NCBI GenBank assembly: GCA_037951105.1
Contig: JBAMJV010009410.1
Coordinates: 1-64,000 of the forward strand
Direction: 5' to 3'
Source: Echinarachnius parma
Lineage: Eukaryota > Echinodermata > Echinoidea > Clypeasteroida > Echinarachniidae
Length of the DNA: 64,000 nt
A model generated the notes under the pieces. The model made no database searches, was not told where the DNA came from, and saw only the letters and a program-made list of their open reading frames with translations. Position 1 is the stretch's first letter; every line of letters starts with the position of its first letter. Shown in pieces: positions 21,359 to 33,298 of this stretch. A program made the position numbers and the translations under genes.

Positions 21359-22990
21359 AGCGCTAATAGGGATTACTACACGCAAACGCTAGGGTTGAGA
21401 GATTATTTTGACCGTTACTGAAAGAGGTGGGCGTTATATGAAATTGTATGACGTAGTAATAGGGGCGAAGCCACATACTTTGGGGAGGGCGGCTTAGTCA
21501 CGTTAATTAGCAAGGCATTATATGCATCAATTTGATGTGCCCTGTTTGGAGAACCAATTACTGTTTTCAAACATTTAATTAAAAACACCATAAGTTACGA
21601 AACAAAAGAAATATAACGGCTTACTCGGAATATCTTGAATTATTTGTATGCTACATTGCAATAGAGGGAAAACAAATGTTTCCATTATTTGAGCAACATA
21701 ATAGGAACATATTATTTTTCCTCCAGATCTCCGCTACAACATATCAAAATTGTAGACGTATTCGACCAGAATCGAAGGAGATAGACACACAACTGCACCT
21801 TCAAAACATAACACAAAATTTATGAAATCAATCAAAATTAAATTTTTGCTTTTCATGGCAATTTGATGACGTCATGATGTCCGGTTTGCAAACTTTGAAT
21901 ATCGCACTATACCTACAACTCATACTCTATCACGAAAACATAACGACCAAAATACTGAACATGGATTTTCAAATTTATGGTCAATTGAACAGGGCATGTT
22001 TTTACCACATTTTCACATATTTTACATATGGCAGCACGCGCGGATTTCATGTGTAGCACGCGCGCATCGGCACATTTCCGGTCGAAAAGAGATAGTAATT
22101 GTTCAGAATCGTCCCTGCTACAAGATATATCAAAAACTTGGGACAGATTCAAGCAGAATTGACCGAGATATCGGAATCCAAACACGATATATAACATAAT
22201 CGCAAATGATAAAATCGTTTGAAAACTGCTAATGTTAACTTCTCATGGTCATATGATTACATAATGAGGTTTGGTTGGCGATAAGGATGCATGACGTTGT
22301 ATCTACAACTCATTCGTCTGCAAGGAAAAATATTTTTAACAAAATTGCCCGTGGATTTTAAAATTATTATCAATTAAAAAAAGGGCATATTTTGTACATT
22401 TCTGTGCATAGCAACACTCGCGGATTTTAAAGTTTTACGCCCTCCTGTTCGAGCGTTTTTGGTCAGAGGAGATCTGGAAACTGTTTTAATTTATCATAGA
22501 AAGTATTGGGAACAGTTTCCAAAAAAAAAACGGCCATTTTTCTGTTCCGTGCGCGCTACGCGTGAAAAAGCGCGCGCGCAAACGCGCACGCGCGCAAAAA
22601 TTTTGAAATGCTCGGAATGACCCTGAAACGTATGGAAAATTGGTTCGCCGGTTGATTTGAGAATTTTTCAAGGATTTTTACCCTTTGACGCGCGCGTACG
22701 CGTCCGCGTCGTTGTCCGTACGACCTTGGGTGCGACATTTTTATATAGCCCTTGAACTTAGCTTGCCATGTACAGAATTTGGTGAAATATACCATTACGT
22801 AAGAAAGATATGGGCTGTTGAAATATTTCACAAAATGGCGTCTCCATGACGTCACAGGGTAGTACCGTCATAATCATTACCCAGGTGCACAATTTCGGAC
22901 CCAAGGTCTATTATGTTCACCAGGTTTTCATTATCATATCCCCAGCCAAATTTTACAGACACGAGACACAAAAAACGTACAAAGAAAAAA
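21359..22990 (+). mobile_element. Unclassified dispersed element, copy B
   Basis: Second copy of the 17493 element, over 95% similar by eye, including the GCGCGCGCAAACGCGCACGCGCG stretch near 22570. The A-rich right end leads into the MITE tandem at 23000. Confidence 0.75.
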
Positions 22991-22999
22991 AATAAAAAT

Positions 23000-23630
23000 A
23001 ATTGTGTTTCCACAATTGCGGTATATTTGGAGATTGTAATGACCGCGCGGAAATAAAGACGGATCGTGATAGCGTTATCAAAATGATGTCGAATGAAATC
23101 GGAATGACCGCGGGAAATGACGACGGATCGTTGGTCAGCGTTATCAAATGATGTCGCATGATAATTTGATATGTTATGAACAAGATCTTATCGAGATCGA
23201 GCCTTGTAACATGACACGAATTATATACACAAAGCCAGAGATGATCGTGAAGTATTGTGCGATTGTGGAAACACCCCCGCTGAGTAATAACAATAGGTGA
23301 TACGTATATATACGGTATCACTAATAATTGTGTTTCCACAATTGCGGTATATTTGGAGATCGTAATGACCGCGGGAAATAAAGACGGATCGTGATAGCGT
23401 TATCAAAATGATGTCGAATGAAATCGGAATGACCGCGGGAAATGACGACGGATCGTGGTAGCGTTATCAAATGATGTCGCATGATAATTTGATATGTTAT
23501 GAACAAGATCTTATCGAGATCGAGCCTTGTAACATGACACGAATTATATACACAAAGCCAGAGATGATCGTGAAGTATTGTGCGATTGTGGAAAACACCC
23601 CGCTGAGTAATAACAAAAGGTGATACGCTA
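23000..23630. repeat. Tandem pair of 320-bp inverted-repeat MITEs
   Basis: Each unit starts GTGTTTCCACAATTGCGG and ends GCGATTGTGGAAA(C)AC, so each is a TIR unit. The two are near identical and separated by a GGTGATACGTATATATACGGTATCAC palindrome. Confidence 0.8.
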
Positions 23631-24388
23631 TACGTATCACCTAATTAAATATGTTAAGTATTAGCTGAGATATGCCCATCCGAATGATTTTTTGTCAATG
23701 GGTGAAAATCAGTGAAATCAGTGCTCTCAACGCACCCTTTCGGCATAAACCGAGGGGGGGGGGGGGGGGGGGGGGCTTTGTACGAATGGTCGCGTTTCCA
23801 GTCAACGCGACACGACGCGACGCTACCCACCCTTTCGGCACAAGCCATGATGCAAAGTGTTACCGGTCATTTTTGTCTTTTTAGGCCAGGCACAAGATGA
23901 GCCACAGATGAGAATTCGGCCATTTAAAGTTAAAAGAGCGGAGCTCGGCTAAAAACACGTCCTTCCTCTATATAGATTTGGTATTATTTGTTTGATCTAA
24001 AATTTTAAAACCAGTATTTATATATAAAGTGCTCAGTTTACCTTGTCATTGCCTTGCATATATATAAAACTAAAGACTTTTTTCTCTTTTTTCTCTTTCT
24101 CTAAATTAGATTCCTGATCAGATGACCACTTCTCACTGGCCATCAACTGCATTCTAGGCTGTATACAGCAGCAGCGGGATTCGACTTCAACTAAGCCAGC
24201 AGCATAAATTTATCTCGCATCCGTTGATCTTCGGGGTTCATGTACTGTAAACATACAACACAACGATCATCATGCCAGCTTGTGTCGCATTAAGCTGCAG
24301 TTGACGGGGCCAAAGCTACGGAATCAGCTGTATATTCTAAACTGATTTTAGGGTTATGGTTAGGGTTTAGACACGAATGAGATGGACA

Positions 24389-24790
24389 CAGTGGCATACG
24401 GTAGTACGGTACCCAGGTGTTTGTTTTAAGGGAGCGGGAGTTATATCGTCCAGGCAAATTTCCTGAGTCCAAGACCGAGACCGAGACCATTGGTTGAGAG
24501 TCGTACAAGCGGGGGGGGGGGGGGGGGGGGGGGGGGGGAGGGGGGGGGGGGGGGGGGGGAGGGGGGGAGGGGGGAGGGGGGGGGGGGGGGTGTCCGGTAG
24601 AACATATTCGAAGCCGAGGCTGAGTACCTTTACAAATTTCAAGACTGAGACCAGGATTATTTCAGGATTATTCGCAATTTTCAATGAGACCAGGTTCCTT
24701 CAACATTGATCTGGCCGAGAATGGTATCCTTCAACATTTTTTAGGTCAAGACCGATAAAATGTGGTCTCGAGACCAGCTACAAGTGGTAA
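24389..24790. repeat. GGTCTCGAGACC-family repeat with 80-bp poly-G
   Basis: Inverted relative of the 14866 repeat: ACCCAGG at the left, AGACCGAGACCGAGACC, a G/A-interrupted poly-G tract at 24511-24590, then GGTCTCGAGACCAGCTAC. A second poly-G tract is at 24889-24938. The Gly/Pro-rich frames on both strands are artefacts. Confidence 0.75.
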
Positions 24791-25089
24791 AGGGTGGGTT
24801 CAAACCCGCCAAACCGTCATGTTTGGGTCAAAGGGGCAATGGGCCCCCTTCTTTGACCCAAAAGGCCCTCCCCCCTTTGACCCAAAGCGGGGGGGGGGGG
24901 GGGGGGGGGGGGGGGAGGGGGGGGGAGGGGGGGGGGGGCAGGTCAGTTTCTTTATATATGTTTTGGTGTTCCCTCGCATATTTCCCTAAGTTGATTTCTA
25001 TTCTTTGTGTTTATGTCAGGTTTATAATAGGTTCTGACCATACGAGCAATGAAAACTTAAAGGAGGGGGAAAATCCCGGCTTTGATTCA

Positions 25090-25780
25090 GGTTTATAGCT
25101 TTAAATATTTGCCTTTATTGATATACCACACTCTTTTTTTCAAAGAAATCCTTAAGTTGGGAAAAAAAGGTAAATTTCATGCAACTTTTTTGCTTTATTT
25201 CGCATCGGCGTTCCATGCTCCTAAAAAAAGTCATTTATAGCAGAGCGGGAATGTGCGCACCCGATTCATGACATCACATGCAGACCGCAACGCGGAGGAA
25301 TGTGCATTGTTTACATGCAGAGCCTATGACTTGCTTGTAAAACAAACTCGTTTTTGCTTGTAAATTGAGGTTTTACTGAAAATGCTTAAGAATTGCTAAG
25401 AAATGAATTGTAGCAGGATGCAGCTACACATCTGAGTGTATATCGTCCATGATATAAACCTGAACAAATGTTTGCAAATATTGAAACAAATGGAAATAAT
25501 ATCTCTGTGTCAACGTGAGTATTGCACTCAGCGTGTACGTCTATGACCGAGCTAAACTGCGATTGTCTGCAGGTGACGTCACAAATATGACGTCATTTTT
25601 TGTTCGCCCGGGAATTTACAAGTTGATTTTTTTTATTTTACCGGGTTTTCCCACGAGGAAAATATGTTTGTATTAGTAATCTTCATGAAAATCTACCTTA
25701 GATACAGTATAACCCAATTTTGAGGCAGTTTTCTTGTCACCATACCTTTAAGGGGTTTCAGGGACGAACACCAAACTATG
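25090..25780. other. No gene; contains TGACGTCA-type motifs
   Basis: No coding signal. 25575-25600 holds GTGACGTCAC and ATGACGTCAT close together, CRE-like words of unknown use. Confidence 0.4.
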
Positions 25781-25784
25781 GTTT

Positions 25785-25860
25785 TCTATATCTCAGTCGG
25801 TAAGAGTGCCTGTCTAGCAATCTGGAGTTCTCAGGTTCGAATCCCGGTTGAAACTTGGAA
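25785..25860 (+). repeat. tRNA-like SINE fragment
   Basis: TATCTCAGTCGGTAAGAGTGCC (A-box-like) and CAGGTTCGAATCCCGGTTG (B box) at tRNA-like spacing, followed by non-tRNA sequence. Confidence 0.6.
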
Positions 25861-27149
25861 TTCCATTTTCTTTTGTCTTTTTCATTCATAAATTTCTCCT
25901 TGGTCGGGTGTTAAATTAGCCTGTAGTGCTCTACATCATCAGGCAGCTTTGGCTAGTATGCTCCCTGGGAGTTGAGATAGTGCACAAGATAATTGTGTGG
26001 GTTGAACAGTACATGATGACCAAGGGGAATTATGTGCTTTGAATAGGGCACCTCGATACGTACATGATGCTATATAAATGCTATATATATATTATGATAT
26101 ATGAAATGAACATGTGCATATTGACTCTGAAATAGAAAACAACAGTTGTAATTATATTTTATGACATTACCAATTGCCCCTTTATTTGTATGACCATGCA
26201 GGACCCCATTGCATAAAGACATACAATCTTGACTTGCAATTGAATGTATCTCTTTCTGCAATGGGACCTATATAATTATGTTTGTTTATGCTGCATTATG
26301 TGTGTATTTGTTGCTTGTCAGTGCTCGCGTGTGTGTGTGTGTGTGTGTCATCTGAATTTGTGCGCTTTGGTAATTAAGTCAGCTTTGCCAAGTCAAGGAG
26401 TGAAATAGATATACTGAGAATAAAAATGGAGGATATGAGGAATGTGAAGATATATAAAGGTGATTGATCGTGATTTTAGATTTTGGAATTCCATTTTCTT
26501 TTTATTTTCTTTTTTATTATTGAGGGCCAACAGCAACCATATTATACAAGTATTTACTTCCCTTCTATATATATGAAAAACATTATTATTACGACATTAA
26601 TTACAGGGGGGAAAATACATTGGGGAGGCGGGGCGAAATTGTTTTTTTTTTTTTCTGTTTGGATCGTGATCAAATGCCAATCAGATGATCACTTACATTA
26701 TTATAGCTAAATAGTAGACCCTAAAATCCGAAAAAAGAGAAATGATAAAAGTAGCCCCGAAAGTTGGAAAAGTATATAGCCCCCGAAAACTACCATAAAA
26801 TTAGAAAGGGGCCCCCGAAATAAAAATATTAATTTTCCACTGATTAATTGTAATAATTTTGTCCCAATACTCCCCCCCCCCCCCCCCCACACACACAAAA
26901 GGGGGTAGGGGCCTATAAAAAAAAGATAACAAAATAACAAGCAAACTTGCACTGGGCACACAATATCTGTGTGTAAAATTACTGAGAATGAGCCTGATAT
27001 TCAAAGTGATATTCATTATTCATGCAATCATATTGAAAATGGCATCCTTGATAATTACAAATTAAATTGACAATTATGTTTTGAGTATGAACATAAACAT
27101 TTTTAATCTTCTCGCACTATTTACATTCATTTCCTATACACGCGTATAT

Positions 27150-27217
27150 CGACATGCGCAATGGATAGGTGTACTTTTAACTACTTCCGGTTTTGTGCGG
27201 CGGCTTCAGCGCCGTGA
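27150..27217 (+). promoter_or_regulatory. Possible gene 2 5' region with adjacent uORF
   Basis: CATGCGCA (27153-27160, half of an NRF1-type site) and ACTTCCGG (27183-27190, ETS-type) lie in a small GC-richer island. An ATG at 27161 opens an 18-codon frame whose TGA (27215-27217) directly abuts the proposed start ATG at 27218 in the same frame. No TATA box is obvious. Assignment as promoter is inference. Confidence 0.35.
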
Positions 27218-27434
27218 ATGCGGCAGTGTACACCACGCTGTATCCAGTGGTGTATATCGATGGGCGCGAAGGAAATAACGGTAGACACAAATTTGTGGGG
27301 AATTCCCGCTCTTAGTAGAGAGAGAGAGGTCAGTGGAAATTCCCTGCAATGGCGACCAGGGTTGCTGTATACCCAATATATCCTGTCTCATAGTACTATC
27401 CATGATAAATCGGAGACGTTGCACGAGCTCTGTG
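27218..27434 (+). CDS. Gene 2, candidate first coding exon
   Basis: ATG follows immediately after an in-frame TGA and the frame stays open for 72 codons to a consensus donor GTACGT at 27435, leaving phase 1. The next exon at 30653 enters in phase 1, and the junction codon becomes Asp. The peptide is Cys- and Trp-containing and soluble-looking (MRQCTPRCIQWC... SETLHELC), with no known domain. An alternative start is ATG at about 27260. Open frame and splice phase are the only support, so this is the least certain exon of the model. Confidence 0.4.
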
Positions 27435-27899
27435 GTACGTATAATATTATAATCTGTGATAATATTGTAGTAGTAAATTATAAGTAAAATTATTTAGTTT
27501 ACTAGAAACATTTACTGTCATTTGATTTAAACATGCCGCGCATGTGATTTAGTGTGAGACAATCAGTCACCTCGATCTCGAATGTGAACCCTTTTAGAAG
27601 CGTAACGAGCTCAACAGTAAAAGGGGGCCGATAAAGGTCTCAACCAGCCGATCAGCGATTCATTTACATTTTACGATGACATGAATTTGCCAAGAGAATG
27701 CCATGTTTTATCCGAATTTGACTAATTATGACATATTATCTACCGGTATTATCTATCCGAAATCGGTGGAAATGGCATAATTGTATAGTCTATTAATATC
27801 GTGTGATTGTAGGTGACATCTTCTGTGGTACTCGAATATTGCTGTTCTCAAAACTAGCTGGGGTGGCCATGCATGCGGCTCCTATGTTGAACGACTCGA

Positions 27900-28260
27900 T
27901 TTACACAATTTCAATTTTTCAATTTCAATTTCATTTTATTAGTCCAAAACATGCATTGACATAAACAAATTGTTCTTAATTCAAGCATTTATCAAAATAC
28001 ATTATACAATATAACACATATTATGGCATAAACATGTATTTCTACCATACTACTATAAATTTTCCAATAATAACTTAACAATCATACAAATATATCTAAG
28101 TCAGATCATCATATGAAACCAGAACAGATACATAATAATTTCTATGTGAGTATTGGCTAAAACAATCTTAATCATATATATATCATAATCCCATATCACT
28201 ATGCATTTCATTCATACATGTATATCAAATAAAAGTTTACACTATATTATATTGAGGGCT
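27900..28260 (-). repeat. Retroposon-tail-like sequence, antisense
   Basis: TTTCAATTTCAATTTCATTTTATTAGTCC is typical of the reversed tail of L2/CR1-type elements; the rest is AT-rich and non-coding. Confidence 0.35.
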
Positions 28261-28476
28261 GCAGCCCCCAAGGCCCCTCCCCCCTCCACAATCGCCAGTG
28301 TGACATCCAATCATAATTAATTTGAATCATAACAATACAGAATTATGTTGTTGTTGATAATGTTTATTTAGCCTGATTGACAATGCGCTATATTATAACT
28401 CACAAGCCTCTATTGTGCGAAGCCTGAACGGTTGTTGGACTTTGTATGCCTGAACCTTATGAACCTACTGCCTATA

Positions 28477-29108
28477 CAGAGCGTATCCAAAAAAGCGTTA
28501 CACTTTTGAACATTTTTTCAAAATTACATTTTTATATATTTAGAAGATTTTTTCATGTCGATGGATGCCCAATGGTCTCATCTATCAAGTGCCACTAACA
28601 AAACCAATTTTCGTTCACGCTTGGGCGAACACTGACTGTTTTTGTACATGGTGTGAAAAAAAGCTTGCGCCAATTTGAAAGAAGAGGGACAATTAAACCA
28701 GCAGACCAAATAAGTACTCTCTTTCAAACAAATTGCTCTTTGCCATTAATTTAAGATTATTTTATGATAGTGTAATCATTTTGTGGCAATTTTCTATCAT
28801 AATTTAACTGATTTCATTGCTTTATGCATGGGTGAGAATACATAAGCCATAGATTGATAGATAATGAAAGGATTTGCATCGTTAATGACAAAATTTCAAG
28901 CCTTTCCTCATTAACGATTGAAATCCTTTCATTGAGTGTGACACATACAAAAGATGACCCAGAAGCATGAACGAATAATTTTATTCATGTTGCTAGATTG
29001 AAGGTCTGATTGATTGATTGATTGGATTGATAGATTGATTGATTTATTTATTGATGGATTGATGGATTGATGGATGGATTTATGGATGGATGGATGGATG
29101 GATGGATG

Positions 29109-29163
<55 letters not shown>

Positions 29164-29743
29164 GGATTGATGGATTGCTGGATTGATTGATGGATGGATT
29201 GATCGATTGAATGATGGATTGATGGATGGATTGATTAATTGATTTCTCATTGATTGATTGATGAATCAGTTGAATGATTTGAAGATTAATTCATTTGGTA
29301 CTTTTTGAATGAATGACTGGCATGTGGTTTTGATTTGTCTGTGCTTTAAAAATGATCTTGAAGTAATTACCCATTATTGATTCTCACCCATGCATAAAAC
29401 AATGAAATCAGTTAAATTATGATAGAAAATTGCCACAAAATAATTACACAATCATAAAATATTCTTAAATTTATGGCAAAGAGCAATATGTTTGAATGGG
29501 AGTACTTATTCGGTCTGCTGGTTTAATTGTCCCTCTTCTTTCAATTTGGCGCAAGGCATTTTTGACACTCTGTACAAAAGACTGTCAGTGTTCGCCCAAG
29601 CGTGAACGAAAACTTGTTTTGTTAGTGGCACTTGATAGATGAGAACATTGGGCATCCATCGACATGAACAAATCTTATAAATATATAAAAATGTAATGTT
29701 GACAATTTTTTCAAAAGTGTAACGCTTTTTTTGATACGCCCGG
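28477..29743. mobile_element. Tc1/mariner-type fold-back with GATT microsatellite core
   Basis: Flanked by TA. The left end CAGAGCGTATCCAAAAAAGCG and right end CGCTTTTTTTGATACGCCCGG are inverted, and the arms pair over about 500 bp (for example CAAGTGCCACTAACAAAAC with its complement near 29620). The centre (29000-29275) is a (GATT)n/(GGAT)n microsatellite. No transposase. It lies in intron 1 of gene 2. Confidence 0.85.
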
Positions 29744-29984
29744 TATAGGTATACTAATCTTGAGTAAACATATGTCATTTATAACGTGTCTTATTCGTCT
29801 TTGTAAATAAAACAAAATGTTAGTCTGCTCTATAGAGTCTAAATGAGTCTAGTAACGGTTCTAGATAGCAAGATATTTGTTTTTGTGTAATTGTAACCAA
29901 ATACAAATAGGCCTACAGTTACAAATTATTAATGAAAAGGTTGTTGTTTTCGGTGTATATTTTATTGAGTATCAAACTTCGTAG

Positions 29985-30362
29985 TAGAAGGAGTAGAAGA
30001 AGTAGTAGTACAATGTAGTAGTATAGTAGTAGTACATCTAGTATTATACAGTTTCTGTAGTAGTAGTAGAGGAAGTATATAGTTGGAGTAGTAGTAGAAG
30101 TATATAGCTGTAGTAGTAGTAGTCTAATTGTCTAGTAGTAGTGGTTGCTATTTATGGCATTAGAAGTATATTTATTATGATTTTATTCTTTTAATTTTTT
30201 GTTTTAATGGTATAATTAAAAAAGGAATGCAGACATTTAGATTATTGTTTCATGGTTTTTTGTGTGTGTTTGTTTTGTGTTTTGTGTGTTTTGTTTTGTT
30301 GTTGTTATTTTTGTTGTTGTTGTTGTTGTTTTTTTTTTTTTTTTTGGGGGGGGGGGGGGGGT
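29985..30362 (+). repeat. (TAG)n, (TTG)n, poly-T and poly-G simple repeats
   Basis: TAG/TAGAAG repeats to about 30140, then GTTGTT repeats, T run and G run ending at 30361. Confidence 0.9.
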
Positions 30363-30652
30363 TATATATAAGTAATTATTCAAGTAGAAACTAATTTTTT
30401 GACCAGTAGAAGACAACTTCTCATCATAAATTTACTTCAATTTACTTCAATTCAGTTCAATTAGCATTGTTATTATTGTTATTTAATTTTTATTTGTAAT
30501 ATTTGTATTACTATATGGCTACTGTATTTATTATTATGATTATCATTAATATCATTAATATTATTTATTATCACTTATCATCACTATAGTAACATTCATT
30601 GTCTATATTATTTATTATTAATAACTTATTAATAATTATGTGTATATTTTAG

Positions 30653-30795
30653 ACTTATGCAATGCCAGCTTGAGACTAAAGAAGATAGTCGTGTTTCCTG
30701 AGGACCCATCAATCCGGTATCCAGATCGTTCTTTGGACACTATACCTGCATCCTACTACATGGTTCTTCTCGCTATTCTTCTATCCTGTATATTG
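30653..30795 (+). CDS. Gene 2, exon 2: LPP-like N-terminal signature and first helix
   Basis: Acceptor ATATTTTAG ends at 30652 and donor GTAAAT starts at 30796; phase 1 in, phase 0 out. The peptide contains FPEDPSIRYPDRSLDTIP followed by a hydrophobic helix MVLLAILLSCIL. An acidic residue, a Ser-Ile-x-Tyr-Pro and a Thr-(Ile/Val)-Pro just before the first helix form the N-terminal signature of lipid phosphate phosphatases (PLPP and PLPPR) as I know them. Family members dephosphorylate lipid phosphates at the membrane, or in PLPPR are inactive. Confidence 0.65.
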
Positions 30796-31677
30796 GTAAA
30801 TTAACTAATTACTGTATTATTTATTCGCTCTTTAAAAAGCACATCAGTATATTCAAACTAATAATACATAGCAATACAATGTAGGCAAAACAGAAAGTAC
30901 CATACAAATACATGAAATAAGGCAAGTACGACTATAATAACTTATAAACAAAAATATTACACGAAAGTGATGCATCAAATTCATCAGATTTTTTTTCTAA
31001 AAGTGACAACTGAGACGTTCTGAAATAGATACAGTTTAATTGTGGCTTTATCATTATTAATTGTTAAAATCTGTGGTCCATTGTTATAGCTAGATTCATT
31101 TTCGAAGCAACAGTTATACATGAATCCTGACACACAGACGATCTACAGACCTTTTACATCAACTAGGCGGCGCGGCCTTTAAAATATAATGTTTGTTTTC
31201 ACAGTCCTTGTAAATATTTGAACTTGCAATAAAGACGTACATAGCGAATGGGAGAATTATATAAAAACGAACAGGGAGAGAAAACAAAAATCATGCCGCC
31301 CCCTCCCACTTCCTAAAAAAAAAAATATGGCACCCGTGAACCAAATAGAATAAACAATATTGATTTCATACATAATTAAATTCGTGCAAATTGTTGATTA
31401 AATTTTACATCACGTTGCTATCATCATATGTTCGGATCTGTTGAAATTCGACCAAAAGTTATGATGAATTGTTCTACATTACCAGGATAACTTTTATGAT
31501 TATGACCTGTAAAAAGAAAATAAACGAACGCAATTTTAATTTCATAGATATGTTATAATTTTGTATAAATTATAAATTATTTTTTTTCTTCATATACATT
31601 TTTACGACTCTGGTTCAACATTCAGATGTTTATGAAAAAAAGATGTCGTAATAATTATTGGTCTTTTCTGCCATTAG

Positions 31678-31786
31678 GTGAATTACATCAAACAAAGAGT
31701 TTCCTTCTTACTCGGGGCCGTTTCCTTGGTGATATCGATAGGTGTTATAATACATCTTTCGGGGGTCTAGCCCCTAACTTCATCGA
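31678..31786 (+). pseudogene. Gene 2, exon 3: LPP-like helix and C1-motif region, frameshifted
   Basis: Acceptor GCCATTAG ends at 31677, phase 0. The frame reads VNYIKQRVSFLLG, then a helix AVSLVISIGVIIHLSG, and hits TAG within three codons. In the next frame the same place reads SFGGLAPNFIEFF, which aligns to the LPP C1 region (usually GRLRPHFL). The switch falls in a run of five G (31771-31775), so one lost G, real or an assembly error, explains it. Adding that base also gives phase 2 at a GT after 31786, as exon 4 needs. The Arg-Pro of C1 would be Ala-Pro, and the upstream Lys is not present. Confidence 0.5.
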
Positions 31787-32177
31787 GTTTTTTTACCTTT
31801 TAATCAAATAATGACATACAAAAGGTGGAAAATATTGACTTATTAAAACTTATGACAATTATTATGAAGTAACTTTTGCCGCAAAGTTGCCAATTTGAAT
31901 GCCAAAATCTGTTTTGAAAATATGAAAATATGTTGCCAATTTAAGTATTTTCCTAAATTGTAGCGATCTACGCAATAATAACAATCATTACAAAATAATG
32001 AGAGCAGGTAGTGTAACAAAACATGGCTAACAAAATAAAGAAATGTATGCTCTTTCTTCTTGTACACTTCATGTAACTAGTTATCTTCTTGCTGAAGTGT
32101 AGAGCTACCAATCCACAAATGTGTGGACCATAGTCCTTGATATATATTTTTCTCTTTTCTTCCCCAATTTCCCATAG

Positions 32178-32232
32178 CCGATCGTTTCCGTGCGTGTATT
32201 CAGCGTTATCAACATTTGGTTCTGCTTACGTG
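32178..32232 (+). CDS. Gene 2, exon 4: LPP-like C2 motif with lost catalytic residues
   Basis: Acceptor TTTCCCATAG ends at 32177 and donor GTAAAA starts at 32233; phase 2 in, phase 0 out. The 18 codons read RSFPCVYSALSTFGSAYV. Active LPPs have SFPSGHxSxSxF here, with the His acting in catalysis. The frame and flanking residues match, but Ser-Gly-His is Cys-Val-Tyr. In the other two frames the exon does not continue in phase with exon 5. It is short, so the call rests on motif alignment plus phase. Confidence 0.6.
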
Positions 32233-32401
32233 GTAAAAAACATAATCTCATATTCATTTGGTTAACTTGAGAAATTGATTTGTAATATGTTATTTAAAAG
32301 TTACACTTATAACATAAAATGTATTCATAACTACGTTTATACAAGTCTTGTATACACGCAATTTTATGAATGGAATCCATGTGATTCATTATATAACTAT
32401 T

Positions 32402-32991
32402 GCTACAGTCACAAATGGTCCGGGCGCCGTACGATTTTTCTCCCTACGGCGGATTTTCTACGATTTTGGGAAATCGTGATATCGTACGATGTCTGTGGTA
32501 TTTTAGAGTAGCAGTCACATATTCTCCGGGCCCCGTACGATGACCTTTGTCTTAAAATAAAACATAAATCGCACGGCCCCCGTGAACACAAACTAAGTGC
32601 CCGTACGGGTGCCTTACGGTACTCTTACGGTGACTCCACGGTACCCGTACGATTTGAGTGGCCAAATTTTCTGTCTCAAAATCGTACGATATTCGAAAAA
32701 AGGCTGCGATGTCCGTGCTGTGCCCGTGCGATGCCCTTGTGGTGCCCGTGAGATGCTCTCTACGCTGTATCTACATGCTTACGGCAAGTAAACAAAATCG
32801 TACGATGCATTTTTTTGTTTTAACTCCGCGTTAAACAAATTGTTGACATCGTACGGTGAGGAAAAATGCAACGGCGACCGCACGATAGCCACGGCACCCG
32901 TGCGGGCGCCGCAAGATTCCCGCAATATTTCACCTAAAAGTGGCATCGTACGGGCGCCGTAGCCCAAATCGGACCATTTGTGACTGTAGCA
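32402..32991. mobile_element. MITE with CGTACGAT-rich interior
   Basis: Ends GCTACAGTCACAAATGGTCC and GGACCATTTGTGACTGTAGC are exact inverted repeats. The interior has many copies of TCGTACGAT/CGTACGGT and GCCCGTRCG words. It lies in intron 4 of gene 2. No coding content. Confidence 0.85.
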
Positions 32992-33298
32992 TATATAATG
33001 ATCAATCATATTAGGCGCTTTACAAATTGAGTATATTATTATTATATGAACTCCCTATCATACTATGTTAATCTGTAACCATGGAAACATGTACATCAAT
33101 GAAAATCTACTGGCAGTCATCTTGCTGTTTTCTTATTATTTTGTATATGTATCTCATTTCTAAAGTCGATTGTTCTTGTTTTATATTATTTTGTTATTTT
33201 GTCAGAAAAAGAACACACTTATTAAAAAATTATTTGTCAATCCCTTTAATATTAACTGAGAAAGCAATATTATACAACTTCATTCATTTCGTATTTAG

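Noticed and set aside
22953..23506. Several long minus-strand frames
   Set aside because: All lie in the tandem MITE pair and repeat each other; no coding signal.
23000..23630. CRISPR-like direct repeats
   Set aside because: Only two units of 320 bp, each with terminal inverted repeats, in an animal genome; a tandem MITE.
24367..25098. Gly-rich and Pro-rich open frames on both strands
   Set aside because: They are translations of poly-G/poly-C tracts in repeats.
31626..31811. 61-codon frame starting MFMKKRCRNN
   Set aside because: Its first half is intron before the acceptor at 31677; only the tail (SFGGLAPNFIEFF) is meaningful and is treated as the frameshifted end of exon 3.
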